Below are positions 1 through 7,547 of a stretch of DNA of 62,747 nucleotides, in pieces. The first letter of the stretch is position 1. Each line of letters starts with the position of its first letter. The notes beneath the pieces were generated by a model. It was not told the DNA's origin and did no database searches. It saw nothing but the letters and a program-made list of their open reading frames with translations. Origin of the DNA: Nitrospiria bacterium. GTDB taxonomy: Bacteria > Nitrospirota > UBA9217. Both the position numbers and the translations under genes were made by a program. The stretch spans positions 1-62,747 of the forward strand of contig CAKKRC010000068.1 of assembly GCA_919902495.1 (NCBI GenBank), given 5' to 3'.

Positions 1-50
1 ACAAATTAAGCCGACACTACGATACTATTATAAATTAAGTTTACAGCGTA

Positions 51-971
51 CTAGTGGTAGGTGAAGAGCGGTGCATTATCCTCGATGATCTGCTTCTGCT
101 CGGCCAGCGCCTTCCGGATATGCTTGGGCAGATTGAACTGGCCCAGGTTCGTGATGCCGTCATAGAACCGGTTCTCGCCCTTGATCCTCTGCTTGATCAT
201 GTCGTCCACTTCCTGGGGCGTGAACTTCCGCGGGTCGCGGTTCTTGGACGCCAGGGTGAAGCCCCAGGGCAGGGCAAAGGACGGGATCGGCACGCCGTAG
301 GGCGCGACCACGGGGAAGACGGCCTCAAGCGTCTTGTTGACCGCCGTGAAGTTCAGGAGCTGGTGGAGCGCCGTGGTTCCCGCCTGGAGGGAGATGGTCC
401 CGTCCGGGGAGAGGCGCTCCTTCACGATCTCATAGAACTCCCGGGTGAACAGGAGGTAGGCGGGGCCTTCCTCCACGGGCTCGGAGATGTCGATGATGAT
501 CGCGTCGTAGGTGTCGGTGGTCTCTTCGAGGTACTTCCGCGCGTCCATGAAACGGAGGTCGGTACGGGGGTCGTCAAAAGCCCCCTGGTGCCACTCGGGA
601 AGCATTTCTTTGGACTTTTCAACCACTTCCTGGTCGATGTCGACCATCATGCAGTACTCGACGCTCTTGTGGCGGAGCACTTCGCGGAGCGTGGCACCCT
701 CGCCGCCGCCCACAATGAACACGCGCTTTGGGTTGGGGTGGCAAAGAAGAGCGGGATGCACCAGCGCCTCATGATAGATGAACTCGTCGGTGATGGAAGA
801 CTGCATCTTCCCGTCCAGCACGAGGCACCGGCCGTAGCTGCCGCTGTCCATGATCTCCATCCGCTGATACTTGGTCTGGCTGGCATAGTGGATCATGCGG
901 ATGCCATGGAGATGCCCCTCTTCGGGGCTCGTATACTCAATGAACCACTTGTAGCTCTTCGGTTCGATCAT
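51..971 (-). CDS. speE: Spermidine synthase (polyamine aminopropyltransferase)
   Basis: Transfers an aminopropyl group from decarboxylated AdoMet to putrescine in the cytoplasm. The 306-residue protein has the Rossmann AdoMet-binding motif GGGEGATLREVL near residues 90-101, the acidic DIDQEVV ribose contact and a YDAIIIDISEP catalytic loop, all typical of the PAPT family, and a normal length. The frame stays open upstream, but the ATG at 971 gives the usual N-terminus MIEPKSYKWF. This ATG overlaps the speD stop as ATGA, so translation is probably coupled. SpeD supplies its co-substrate. Identification is firm; whether the product is spermidine or a related polyamine cannot be read from sequence. 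Confidence 0.95.
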   Translation of the reverse strand: MIEPKSYKWFIEYTSPEEGHLHGIRMIHYASQTKYQRMEIMDSGSYGRCLVLDGKMQSSITDEFIYHEALVHPALLCHPNPKRVFIVGGGEGATLREVLRHKSVEYCMMVDIDQEVVEKSKEMLPEWHQGAFDDPRTDLRFMDARKYLEETTDTYDAIIIDISEPVEEGPAYLLFTREFYEIVKERLSPDGTISLQAGTTALHQLLNFTAVNKTLEAVFPVVAPYGVPIPSFALPWGFTLASKNRDPRKFTPQEVDDMIKQRIKGENRFYDGITNLGQFNLPKHIRKALAEQKQIIEDNAPLFTYH

Positions 972-1366
972 GCGTAGGCCGGCTCCTGAAGCTCTACCTT
1001 GTGCGGCAGCTTCGCATGGCCCAGTACGCCCCGCTTCATCTCGACGATGGAGGGGTTCTTGCACTCAAACTTTTCGATGAGGAATTTTGCAGCGACTTGC
1101 GGCTTGATGACGTCCCCGCAGGTGAAAACGTCGACTGCGGCGTAGCCGTATTCCGGCCAGGTGTGGATGGCAAGGTGTGATTCTGCAATGACAACCATTC
1201 CGCTGATGCCAAAAGGACTGAATTCGTGGAAAGCGACCTCTACGATCGTCGCCTTTGCCTCAAGCGCGGCATTTTTCATTGCTTCAGTCACAAACTCTAG
1301 ATTACTCAGGGTCTTGGAGTTGCAGTCACGCATCTCCAACAACAGGTGGGTTCCCAACGCTTGCAA
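968..1366 (-). CDS. speD: S-adenosylmethionine decarboxylase proenzyme, prokaryotic class 1B
   Basis: Makes decarboxylated AdoMet, the aminopropyl donor for SpeE. The 132-residue proenzyme contains ESHLAIHTWPE. Ser63 is the predicted self-cleavage site that becomes the pyruvoyl group. His68 and Cys83 fall at the same positions as in the well-studied Thermotoga enzyme. The start is a TTG at 1366 preceded by AGGAGG (1375-1380); no ATG fits the family N-terminus. It heads a two-gene operon with speE, joined by a 4-bp ATGA overlap. A consensus-like promoter lies about 150 nt upstream at 1520-1548. Confidence 0.95.
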   Translation of the reverse strand: MQALGTHLLLEMRDCNSKTLSNLEFVTEAMKNAALEAKATIVEVAFHEFSPFGISGMVVIAESHLAIHTWPEYGYAAVDVFTCGDVIKPQVAAKFLIEKFECKNPSIVEMKRGVLGHAKLPHKVELQEPAYA

Positions 1367-1519
1367 TCTGTTTTCCTCCTACTCCGCCCGCCGGAAGCTC
1401 CCGGGCTTGCCTCCCGGATCAGCGAGCACCGCCTCCCGCTCCCGCGGAAGGGCTGTGACCGTTTACGCCTCATCCGTCCCGACTTCGGACGGCGCCGACT
1501 CATCGATAAAGTTGATTGT

Positions 1520-1548
1520 TATTTATCAAAATCATCGAGCTGTGTCAA
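1520..1548 (-). promoter_or_regulatory. Predicted sigma-70 promoter of speDE
   Basis: On the minus strand TTGACA (1543-1548) is separated by 17 nt from TAAATA (1520-1525). It directs a leader of roughly 150 nt ahead of the speD TTG. The leader contains GC-rich inverted segments, but I cannot assign it to a known riboswitch class. Confidence 0.55.
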
Positions 1549-1765
1549 TAAAAAACGTAATGCGGCCTCATTTTTTTTCCCGAGCGCCTCTCGGGTCGCC
1601 GCGACGGTCGCGAGCACGTCGCCGGAGGAGAAAATTTCGCCCGATGAGCACCCCGACACGGCCCCGGAGCGCCGCAGGAGGTCGGGGGAGCGCTTCTCAG
1701 GAGGAATTTTCCTCTGCGCTGACGCCGAGCGGCGTCTCAGCAGTCCCCGGCACGGGAAAAAATCC
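1549..1765. other. Intergenic stretch between the divergent speD and DUF3109 genes
   Basis: GC-rich DNA with no convincing gene. The open frames here on both strands lack start signals and family resemblance. The two divergent promoters at 1520-1548 and 1766-1794 bracket it. Confidence 0.5.
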
Positions 1766-1794
1766 TTTACAACGTCCCGAGAGTGTTTTATATT
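1766..1794 (+). promoter_or_regulatory. Predicted sigma-70 promoter of the DUF3109 gene
   Basis: TTTACA (1766-1771), a 17-nt spacer and TATATT (1789-1794) give a leader of about 80 nt. Two copies of the decamer CTGTCATCTG lie in the leader just before the ribosome-binding site. Confidence 0.5.
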
Positions 1795-1881
1795 GCGTCT
1801 CGCGTCGCGGAGGTCGGGTTTTGACCCGTCTGTTGTCTGTCATCTGACCTCTGTCATCTGTCTTTTAGGAGGTTTTCGCTC

Positions 1882-2547
1882 ATGTCGCTTGAAAAAGGCT
1901 TCGTCGAGATCGCTTCGGTGCTCGTAAATCCCGAGATCTTCACCCGTCCCTACTCCTGCGACGTGGTAAAGTACGGCTGCAAGTCCATGTGCTGCTACCG
2001 CTCGTGCATCGTACCGCCCCAGGAAGCGGAGCGGATCGAGAAGCACCTCGACGACATCGTTGCCTTCCTTTCCCCGGAGAACCGGGAGGCGGTGAAGAAG
2101 AACGGCGGGATCCTGGCGGACTGCAAGAAACAGTGCCCCGCGGGTTGCGAGATCCACGACGACGAGGCCCGGGCCATTCGCCGGGAGTTCGGCGGGGCCG
2201 ATTTCCGCTGCGTCCTGATCCACAACAAGACCTGCTCCCTGCTCTATACGAACACGGAAGGCCTCAAGTACTGCGCAGTGCACACCTTTGCCATGGAAAA
2301 AGGGCTGGTCTGGGAGGAGTTCAAGTTCGCCGACTGCGTCCAGTACCCCCTCTCCTTCTATACGACCGAGGACGGCAGGAAGGTCCTGTCCATTCAGGAC
2401 ACGCCCTACCTGAACCATATCAAGTGCATGGCCGAACCTTCCGGCCCGCCCATGTACAAGAGCCTCAAGAAGACCATCGAGACCTATCTGGGCAAGGACT
2501 TCTACAAGGAACTGGCCGCCACAGCGGAAAAAAATAACAAAAAGTAA
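1882..2547 (+). CDS. DUF3109-family cysteine-rich protein
   Basis: A 221-residue soluble protein with many cysteines grouped as CDVVKYGCKSMCC near the N-terminus, then CKKQCPAGC, FRCVLIHNKTC, LKYCAVH, FADC and IKCM. This pattern matches the DUF3109/YkgJ-like family, thought to bind metal or an Fe-S cluster; the biochemical role is unknown. The ATG at 1882 has a strong AGGAGG nine bases upstream. It is followed by a separately promoted membrane-protein gene. Function is not inferred beyond probable metal binding. Confidence 0.8.
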   Translation: MSLEKGFVEIASVLVNPEIFTRPYSCDVVKYGCKSMCCYRSCIVPPQEAERIEKHLDDIVAFLSPENREAVKKNGGILADCKKQCPAGCEIHDDEARAIRREFGGADFRCVLIHNKTCSLLYTNTEGLKYCAVHTFAMEKGLVWEEFKFADCVQYPLSFYTTEDGRKVLSIQDTPYLNHIKCMAEPSGPPMYKSLKKTIETYLGKDFYKELAATAEKNNKK

Positions 2548-2580
2548 CGCCGCCGGTCCCTTTCGTCACTCCGGCAAGTG

Positions 2581-2589
2581 TGGTATAAT
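2581..2589 (+). promoter_or_regulatory. Extended -10 promoter close to the start of the membrane-protein gene
   Basis: TG-G-TATAAT (2581-2589) ends 11 nt before the ATG at 2601. The expected -35 region (about 2561-2566) is weak. No good Shine-Dalgarno lies between, so the transcript would be leaderless or nearly so. Confidence 0.45.
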
Positions 2590-2600
2590 TTTCTCCTGCC

Positions 2601-3371
2601 ATGAACACTCTTTTTTTCAGCTTCTTCATCGCCATTGGCGGCGCCATCGGACTGGTGACCCTCAGCAAGTCCTTCGACCTCGAGAACTTCACGACCCGTA
2701 TCTTCCCCATCATCCCCATCCTGTACGCCATCGTGTACGAAACGCTCGAACGGCGCAAACGCGGCAAGGGGGTGAAGACCATCCCGCCGAGCCAGGCAAA
2801 AGAGGAGATGAAGGCGGGCGCGGTGGCGATCTTCCAGAACATCACGGTGGAGCGGATCATCATCATCGTGGGGGTGAGCCTCCTGATCAAGACGGGGCTC
2901 GAGATCATCTCGACCGGCGTCTATCTCTCGGCAGGCAGGATGTCCTTCGAGGAGGTGTACGGCCCGTTCGGGATCGAGACGATCGGCCGGTTCCTCCGGG
3001 GCGACCATCCCTGGCTGGCCGGGAACCAGGGCATCATGCTGCTCGCCCTGATCGCGCTCATCACCGGCCTCGGGACCGGCCTCTGGATCGGCACGACCAC
3101 CAAGGCCCTGCCCGTGCTGGAGGGAGTGATCGCCGGCGCGGCCGTAACGGTGCTTTCCACCATGACGAACATGCTCGTGCTCTACCGCACCATCGAGAAC
3201 CTCGCCAAACAGAGCGCCGAGTCCTTCGGCTACGTGTTCCACGCCGGCTTCGCCGTCGTCATCACCCTCCAGGTCCTGCTGTACGGCCTCTGGAGCGGTA
3301 TGGCCAACCGGGCCATGCTGAAGAGAGAGGCCCTCCGCACCGAGAAGAAGGCCCGGAAGTCGAAGAAGTAG
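2601..3371 (+). CDS. Hypothetical multi-spanning inner-membrane protein
   Basis: The 256-residue product has hydrophobic segments near residues 1-20, 30-47, 88-108, 150-170 and 205-230. These are separated by a basic cytoplasmic stretch (ERRKRGKGVK), and the C-terminus is lysine-rich (EKKARKSKK). I recognise no family. The gene stands alone: the DUF3109 gene ends 53 bp upstream and an opposing lipoprotein gene follows. The start is the first ATG, placed 11 nt after a TATAAT box. It could be a small channel or a structural membrane protein; no function is claimed. Confidence 0.7.
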   Translation: MNTLFFSFFIAIGGAIGLVTLSKSFDLENFTTRIFPIIPILYAIVYETLERRKRGKGVKTIPPSQAKEEMKAGAVAIFQNITVERIIIIVGVSLLIKTGLEIISTGVYLSAGRMSFEEVYGPFGIETIGRFLRGDHPWLAGNQGIMLLALIALITGLGTGLWIGTTTKALPVLEGVIAGAAVTVLSTMTNMLVLYRTIENLAKQSAESFGYVFHAGFAVVITLQVLLYGLWSGMANRAMLKREALRTEKKARKSKK

Positions 3372-3417
3372 CCCCGCCTGATCCGCACCACCCTCAACAA
3401 AAAAATTCACAACCTTT

Positions 3418-3560
3418 TCACCGCAGAGTACGCAGCCAAAAGTAGGCGCTTCTAAGCGAGGTCGCAGAGAACAGCAAGAGCTATTGTATCTGACTCTTGC
3501 CCATCGAATTGTTCCCTCTGCGCTCTCTGCGGTAAAATGCTTTTGAAATTGTGCTTGATT
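3418..3560. repeat. CGCAGAG-family dispersed palindrome carrying the 23-bp mini-hairpin
   Basis: Left arm TTCACCGCAGAG pairs with right arm CTCTCTGCGGTAAAATG to form an imperfect inverted repeat of about 140 bp. Related copies lie at 19776-19905 and 19970-20136. The similarity to the last copy continues into the NlpC/P60 3' end (to about 3597). Confidence 0.8.
3436..3458 (+). repeat. Nested 23-bp mini-hairpin, copy a
   Basis: Begins CCAAAAGTAGG and ends with the stem CGCTT-CT-AAGCG. It interrupts the CGCAGAG repeat between CGCAG and AGGTCGC. The repeat copy near 19990 has these flanks joined directly, so it is an empty site. Confidence 0.75.
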
Positions 3561-3565
3561 TGGAT

Positions 3566-4027
3566 CTAAAGGAACCGGCGGGTATCGAGGTAGTGCTTTT
3601 TCCAGTAGGGATCGGCGATGCTGTCCTTGCGGACGAAGCCGCCGGTGCTGGGGGCGTGGACGAACTGGTCGTTGCCGACATAGATGCCGACATGGGAGTA
3701 CTTCTTTCCTTCCTGGACGAAGAACAGAAGGTCGCCCTTCCGGGCGTTCCGGAGGCCCACGGAACCGGTGCTGTTCTTGAGCGCGCCCGTGCTGTGGGGC
3801 GCGTCCATGCCGGCGGTGAGGTAGCTGTAGCGCACGAGGCCGCTGCAGTCGAACCCGGAAGGCGTCTCGCCCTTGAACTTGTAGGGCCGGCCGATCATGG
3901 CGAGCGCCGTGGCCGCCGCCTTGTCGCCCGTAGACGCGGAGTAGCCGGACACGCGCTTCGTCGGCGCCGTGGCGCAGCCGGAGAAGAGGATCCCGGCAAT
4001 ACCCAATATGAGCAGAACGTTCCGCAT
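3566..4027 (-). CDS. NlpC/P60 family lipoprotein endopeptidase
   Basis: A small peptidoglycan hydrolase of 153 residues. The signal peptide ends in the lipobox LFSGC (Cys18), so the protein should be lipid-anchored in the periplasm. The catalytic cysteine lies in FDCSGLVRYSY, the histidine in YSHVGIYVG and a third polar residue in FVHAPS, as expected for gamma-D-glutamyl-diamino-acid endopeptidases. The ATG at 4027 has AGGAG upstream. A second copy of its last codons (HYLDTR.FL) exists at 20108-20136. Confidence 0.92.
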   Translation of the reverse strand: MRNVLLILGIAGILFSGCATAPTKRVSGYSASTGDKAAATALAMIGRPYKFKGETPSGFDCSGLVRYSYLTAGMDAPHSTGALKNSTGSVGLRNARKGDLLFFVQEGKKYSHVGIYVGNDQFVHAPSTGGFVRKDSIADPYWKKHYLDTRRFL

Positions 4028-4127
4028 GAAATCTCCTGACCCGCGACATACTAACGGGAGCAGCAGCAGAAGTCAATGGATGATGCACGGCCCTTTGCCA
4101 AAGAGGACACAATGAACGTCAACGGAT

Positions 4128-4240
4128 TCATCACGAATGACACGAATTGACGAATTACACGAATAACTTCTTTTCCCTTCTGTTTTCTAACAGCACTAAT
4201 TCGTGATATTCGTTCCATTCGTGAAATTCGTGTTAACGAT
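4128..4240. repeat. CACGAAT-type dispersed palindrome
   Basis: ATCACGAATGACACGAATTG on the left pairs imperfectly with ATTCGTGAAATTCGTG on the right. It fills the gap between the NlpC/P60 and RACo genes. No gene is visible in 4028-4305. Confidence 0.65.
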
Positions 4241-4305
4241 TCGTATTTCTAACGGCTTCGATAAGAGATCGACGGGATCGAGGCCGGTCCGCGCCCAGAA
4301 ATCCC

Positions 4306-4334
4306 TTGACCCTGTCGGTTCACCCTGTTATAGT
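4306..4334 (+). promoter_or_regulatory. Predicted leaderless promoter of the RACo gene
   Basis: TTGACC (4306-4311), a 17-nt spacer and TATAGT (4329-4334) end 7 nt before the ATG at 4342. The expected transcription start falls on or next to the A of the ATG. There is no Shine-Dalgarno. Confidence 0.65.
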
Positions 4335-4341
4335 TTTTCGC

Positions 4342-6267
4342 ATGAAGCACAAGGTCACCTTCCTGCCGGACAACGTCACCATCGAGATGGAGCACGACGG
4401 GAGCCTGTTCAAGGCCTCCAAGGCCGCCGGCGTCTACGTGCTCTCGTCCTGCGGCGGCAAGGGCAACTGCGGCAAGTGCAAGCTCGTCGTGAAGACCGGC
4501 ACGGTCGAACCCGGCCAGTCGCGCTCCTTCCTGACCGCCGAGGAGGCGGGCCGCGGGTACGTCCTCGCCTGCCACTCAAAGATCCAGAGCGATCTCGTCG
4601 TCGAGGTCCCCCAGGAATCGCGCATGCAGGCGAAGCACAAGATCGCGACCGGCGCCAATCCCGACGACATCCTGAAGCTCATGAAGCAGGCCGGCGGATG
4701 CCTGGAATCCCGCATCTTCCGCGTCTATCTCGACCTCGCCCCCCCCACCATCGACGACAACATCGCCGACTTCGAGCGGGTCCGGCGCGCCCTCGACAAC
4801 GCCGGGTTCAGCGCCGAGCACCTGCACATGAACTACCTGATGCTGAGCAAGCTGTCGCGCGTGCTCCGCGAGGGCCAGTGGAAGGTCACGGTCTCGGTCT
4901 TCAGTTACGGAGAAGTGCTTGAAGTGCTCGACATGTTCCCCGGCAACGCAACGAAGACCCGCTACGGAGCGGCCGTGGACATCGGCACCACCACCGTGGT
5001 CGTGTACCTCGTGGACATGAAGCACGGCCACATCGTCGGCACGGCGTCAACGTTCAACAGCCAGGTCAAGTGCGGCGACGACGTGATCACCCGCATCGTA
5101 TACGCCACGGAGAAGAACGGCCTCAAGGAGCTCCAGCAGCTCGCGGCCGGCAACATCAACACCCTGCTCGCGGACCTCGCCGAGAAGAACCAGATCGCGC
5201 CGGGCATGATCGATTACATCGTCGTGGCCGGCAACACCACCATGATGCACCTCTTCTACGGCATCGACCCCCAGCACATCCGGGAGGAGCCCTACATCCC
5301 GGCGGCGACCTTCTTCCCGCCGATCCGCGGCAAGAGCGTCGGCCTTCACCTTACGCCGCAGGCCGTCATCTACTCCATGCCGAACGTTGCCAGCTACGTG
5401 GGCGGCGACATCTCCTCGGGCGTGCTCGTATCGCAGATCCACAAGCAGGACAAGGTCTCGCTCTTCATCGACATCGGGACGAACGGCGAGATCGTACTGG
5501 GGAACAAGGAGTGGCTCGTGACCGCGGCCTGCTCGGCGGGCCCGGCGTTCGAAGGGAGCGGCATCAAGTTCGGCATGCGCGCCATGGAGGGCGCCATCGA
5601 GGAAGTGGAGATCGACCCGAAGACCTACGAGGTGAACTACCGGGTCATCGGCGACGTGAAGCCCATCGGCATCTGCGGGTCCGGCATGATCGACATCCTC
5701 GCCGAGATGTATCTGAACAACGTGATCGACCAGAAGGGGAAGATACGGGAGGAGATCGGCTCCAAGCGGGTCCGGCGGGGGGACTCGGGCCTCGAGTACG
5801 TCATTGCCTGGCGCATCGAGAGCGCCATCAACAAGGAGATCGTGATCACCGAGGTGGACCTGGACAACCTGATCCGCGCCAAGGCGGCCATCTACGCGGG
5901 ATTCGGCACGCTCCTCCACAAGATGAACATGGCCTTCGCCGACCTGGACAAGGTCTTCATCGCCGGCGGGTTCGGCCGGTACATCGACGTGGAGCGCGCC
6001 ATCACCATCGGCATGCTGCCCGACCTGCCCGTGGAAAAGTTCCAGTTCCTCGGCAACACGTCCATCATGGGCGCCTACTACGGCCTGCTGTGCGACCGCA
6101 TGCTGCACGAGGCTGAGGATATCGCCCGCAAGATGACCTACATCGAACTGTCCGTCTCGCGCAGCTTCATGGATGAATACATGTCGGCGCTGTTCCTGCC
6201 GCATACGAATATCAATGCGTTCCCGACGGTGAAGAAGATAATGGCGGCGAAGAACAGGCTGGTTTAA
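4342..6267 (+). CDS. RACo-type reductive activator of corrinoid proteins (2Fe-2S ferredoxin plus DUF4445 ASKHA ATPase)
   Basis: Uses ATP and an Fe-S cluster to re-reduce inactivated Co(II) corrinoid proteins of methyltransferase systems. The 641-residue protein begins with a plant-type 2Fe-2S domain whose ligands are Cys37, Cys43, Cys46 and Cys77 (SSCGGKGNCGKC ... LACH). A linker follows, then from about residue 210 the ASKHA/DUF4445 fold with DIGTTTVVVYLVD, VVAGNTTMMHL, FIDIGTNGEIVLG and AGGFGRYIDVE. No corrinoid protein or methyltransferase lies in the window, so the partner is elsewhere. The frame is open to a TTG at 4306, but that TTG is the -35 box, so ATG 4342 is chosen. Its last 200 bp are repeated exactly at 8528-8730. 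Confidence 0.9.
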   Translation: MKHKVTFLPDNVTIEMEHDGSLFKASKAAGVYVLSSCGGKGNCGKCKLVVKTGTVEPGQSRSFLTAEEAGRGYVLACHSKIQSDLVVEVPQESRMQAKHKIATGANPDDILKLMKQAGGCLESRIFRVYLDLAPPTIDDNIADFERVRRALDNAGFSAEHLHMNYLMLSKLSRVLREGQWKVTVSVFSYGEVLEVLDMFPGNATKTRYGAAVDIGTTTVVVYLVDMKHGHIVGTASTFNSQVKCGDDVITRIVYATEKNGLKELQQLAAGNINTLLADLAEKNQIAPGMIDYIVVAGNTTMMHLFYGIDPQHIREEPYIPAATFFPPIRGKSVGLHLTPQAVIYSMPNVASYVGGDISSGVLVSQIHKQDKVSLFIDIGTNGEIVLGNKEWLVTAACSAGPAFEGSGIKFGMRAMEGAIEEVEIDPKTYEVNYRVIGDVKPIGICGSGMIDILAEMYLNNVIDQKGKIREEIGSKRVRRGDSGLEYVIAWRIESAINKEIVITEVDLDNLIRAKAAIYAGFGTLLHKMNMAFADLDKVFIAGGFGRYIDVERAITIGMLPDLPVEKFQFLGNTSIMGAYYGLLCDRMLHEAEDIARKMTYIELSVSRSFMDEYMSALFLPHTNINAFPTVKKIMAAKNRLV

Positions 6268-6296
6268 GTTCTCCGCTGCCGCGCTCCAAACACGTA

Positions 6297-6335
6297 AGGC
6301 TGCCCGGTGAGATATACCGGACAGCCTTTATTATT
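6297..6335 (+). terminator. Rho-independent terminator of RACo
   Basis: AGGCTGCCCGGT pairs with ACCGGACAGCCT, followed by TTTATTATTT. Related hairpins follow both truncated RACo copies, at 8768 and 10843. Confidence 0.8.
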
Positions 6336-6346
6336 TCCGATTTAAG

Positions 6347-6460
6347 CTCCCTACAGATAACTGCATGGAGCTTCGATCCTCAAGGAAGTCCGTTATTCTA
6401 ATCACTCGCTAACCCCGCAGCAAGCTACGGGGAATGCGCTCGCTCCTGGATTCATTGCGG
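6347..6460. repeat. GAGCTTCGATCCTC dispersed repeat, copy 1 (no nested insert)
   Basis: Contains CATGGAGCTTCGATCCTCA, TTATTCTAATC.CTCGCTAAC and GGGGAATGCGCTCGCTCC. Related copies lie at 8818-9005 and 31672-31786, with a fragment at 20134-20155. GCAAG and CTACGGGG are directly joined here, which marks the empty site for the 63-bp insert seen in copy 2. Confidence 0.75.
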
Positions 6461-6512
6461 TTTCGGTTGACCGCAACGATCACGAATAGGATCTTAAAAG
6501 GGAAACACGGGG

Positions 6513-6872
6513 CTAGCCAGCCGCCTGTTTTTTAGCTGCCCGTGTTGAGCCCTTGGTTAGACGAGCGGTGGGAACAAACTTGATCTCCAGGCGGCAGCCC
6601 ACTGCCCGCGCATACTTCTTGAGCGTGGTCAGAGAGGGGGCATGCTTACCCGCTGCTTCCAGGCGTGATACGGCGCTTTTTGTCGTCCCCATGAGCTCCG
6701 CAACGGCTTCCTGAGTGAGGCCGAATTTAGACCGGGCGGCAAGCATCTCGCGGGTAAGCCGGCATTCCTCCTCCAGATCATCGTATGCTTTCCTGAATCC
6801 TTTCCGTTTCGAGGCTTTTTTGAGGAAAGCCTCATGGTCGTGGGAAACGGGCTTGTATTTTATATCAGCCAT
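6513..6872 (-). CDS. higA: HigA-like antitoxin (XRE helix-turn-helix), module 1
   Basis: Neutralises the upstream HigB toxin and probably represses the shared promoter. The 119-residue protein has a charged N-terminus and then an XRE helix-turn-helix (LTQEAVAELMGTTKSAVSRLEAAG, about residues 52-75). The toxin-binding tail ends in LEIKFVPTARLTKGSTRAAKK. It overlaps the toxin gene by 8 bp, the usual higBA order with the toxin first. Its 5' end together with the toxin 3' end (6833-6907) is copied at 7458-7532. Confidence 0.85.
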   Translation of the reverse strand: MADIKYKPVSHDHEAFLKKASKRKGFRKAYDDLEEECRLTREMLAARSKFGLTQEAVAELMGTTKSAVSRLEAAGKHAPSLTTLKKYARAVGCRLEIKFVPTARLTKGSTRAAKKQAAG

Positions 6873-7191
6873 TTCGTACCTCCTTCATTCTTTTCCGGGC
6901 AAGGCGAAGTTCTTTCTCCGGAGTTTCTTGCGTTTTCTTTACAAAAGCATGAAGCATCACAATGCGATGATCAACAACATAGCAGTATAAAGCGCGTCCG
7001 ATACCTTCACGGCCGCGTGGCCGCAGCTCAAAGAGACCGTCGCCCATGGCGCGGGAATGCGGCATCCTAAGATTCGGACCGAATTCCATCAGGAGTTCCG
7101 CCAATCGGGCGTAATCAGCCAATATACCATCGGGCCAGCTTTCGATATCGTACTTGACACGGGAATGGAAGTACTCGATGGCATATTTCAT
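6865..7191 (-). CDS. higB: HigB-like toxin (Gp49/RelE superfamily), module 1
   Basis: A predicted ribosome-dependent mRNA interferase of 108 residues in the phage Gp49-like branch of the RelE fold. Visible family features are MKYAIEYFHSRVKYDIESWP, the conserved LFELRPRGREGIGRALYCYV strand region and the terminal HAFVKKTQETPEKELRLARKR. I chose ATG 7191 rather than the upstream TTG at 7227, because that TTG belongs to a TTGACA -35 box and the -10 box ends 7 nt before this ATG. The antitoxin gene overlaps downstream by 8 bp. Confidence 0.85.
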   Translation of the reverse strand: MKYAIEYFHSRVKYDIESWPDGILADYARLAELLMEFGPNLRMPHSRAMGDGLFELRPRGREGIGRALYCYVVDHRIVMLHAFVKKTQETPEKELRLARKRMKEVRNG

Positions 7192-7198
7192 TTGAGGT

Positions 7199-7227
7199 AT
7201 GTTAGCAAATTTGATAACCACTGTCAA
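7199..7227 (-). promoter_or_regulatory. Predicted leaderless promoter of higBA module 1
   Basis: TTGACA (7222-7227), a 17-nt spacer and TAACAT (7199-7204) end 7 nt before the toxin ATG at 7191. No Shine-Dalgarno is present. Confidence 0.65.
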
Positions 7228-7284
7228 GCATTCATGAGAGCAAGTGCTTAAATGTCAATTCAGAAGCCTGACCCGATACGGTTC

Positions 7285-7420
7285 TGAGTGGATACGATAC
7301 TATCCATAATGATAAGTCAAGTACCCACTAAGATAATCAACAAGAAGAGAAACGGAGGGGCAGTCTGAGCGCTCACACAGAAAATGCAAGGAGAAAAACC
7401 CTTATGATTCCTTGAAAAGC
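7285..7420. repeat. Copy of the HEPN/MNT promoter-region sequence without the genes
   Basis: GAGTGGATAC.ATACTATCC through GATAAGTCAAGTACCCACTA and on to AAATGCAAGGAGAAA matches 13187-13310, the DNA just upstream of the nucleotidyltransferase gene. Here no ATG follows the promoter core. The rest of 7228-7457 holds no gene that I can see. Confidence 0.7.
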
Positions 7421-7457
7421 AACAAGTCAATAAGTCAAGCCTGACCCCATGCGGTCC

Positions 7458-7532
7458 CATGGTCGTGGGAAACGGGTTTATATTTTATGTCAGCCATTTC
7501 GTATCTCCTTCATTCTTTTCCGGGCAAGGCGA
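7458..7532 (-). pseudogene. 75-bp relic of the higB/higA junction of module 1
   Basis: Matches 6833-6907 with a few substitutions, from CATGGTCGTGGGAAACGG to TTTTCCGGGCAAGGCGA. It contains only the toxin C-terminus and antitoxin N-terminus codons, so it cannot encode a functional protein. Confidence 0.75.
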
Positions 7533-7547
7533 TGTCGAGCCGTCCGG

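Noticed and set aside
1161-1927. Plus-strand frames between speD and the DUF3109 gene
   Set aside because: They start inside speD on the opposite strand, have no ribosome-binding site and show no recognisable domain.
2502-4112. 536-codon minus-strand frame
   Set aside because: It runs across the membrane-protein gene, a palindromic repeat and the NlpC/P60 gene in a different frame and has no family resemblance.
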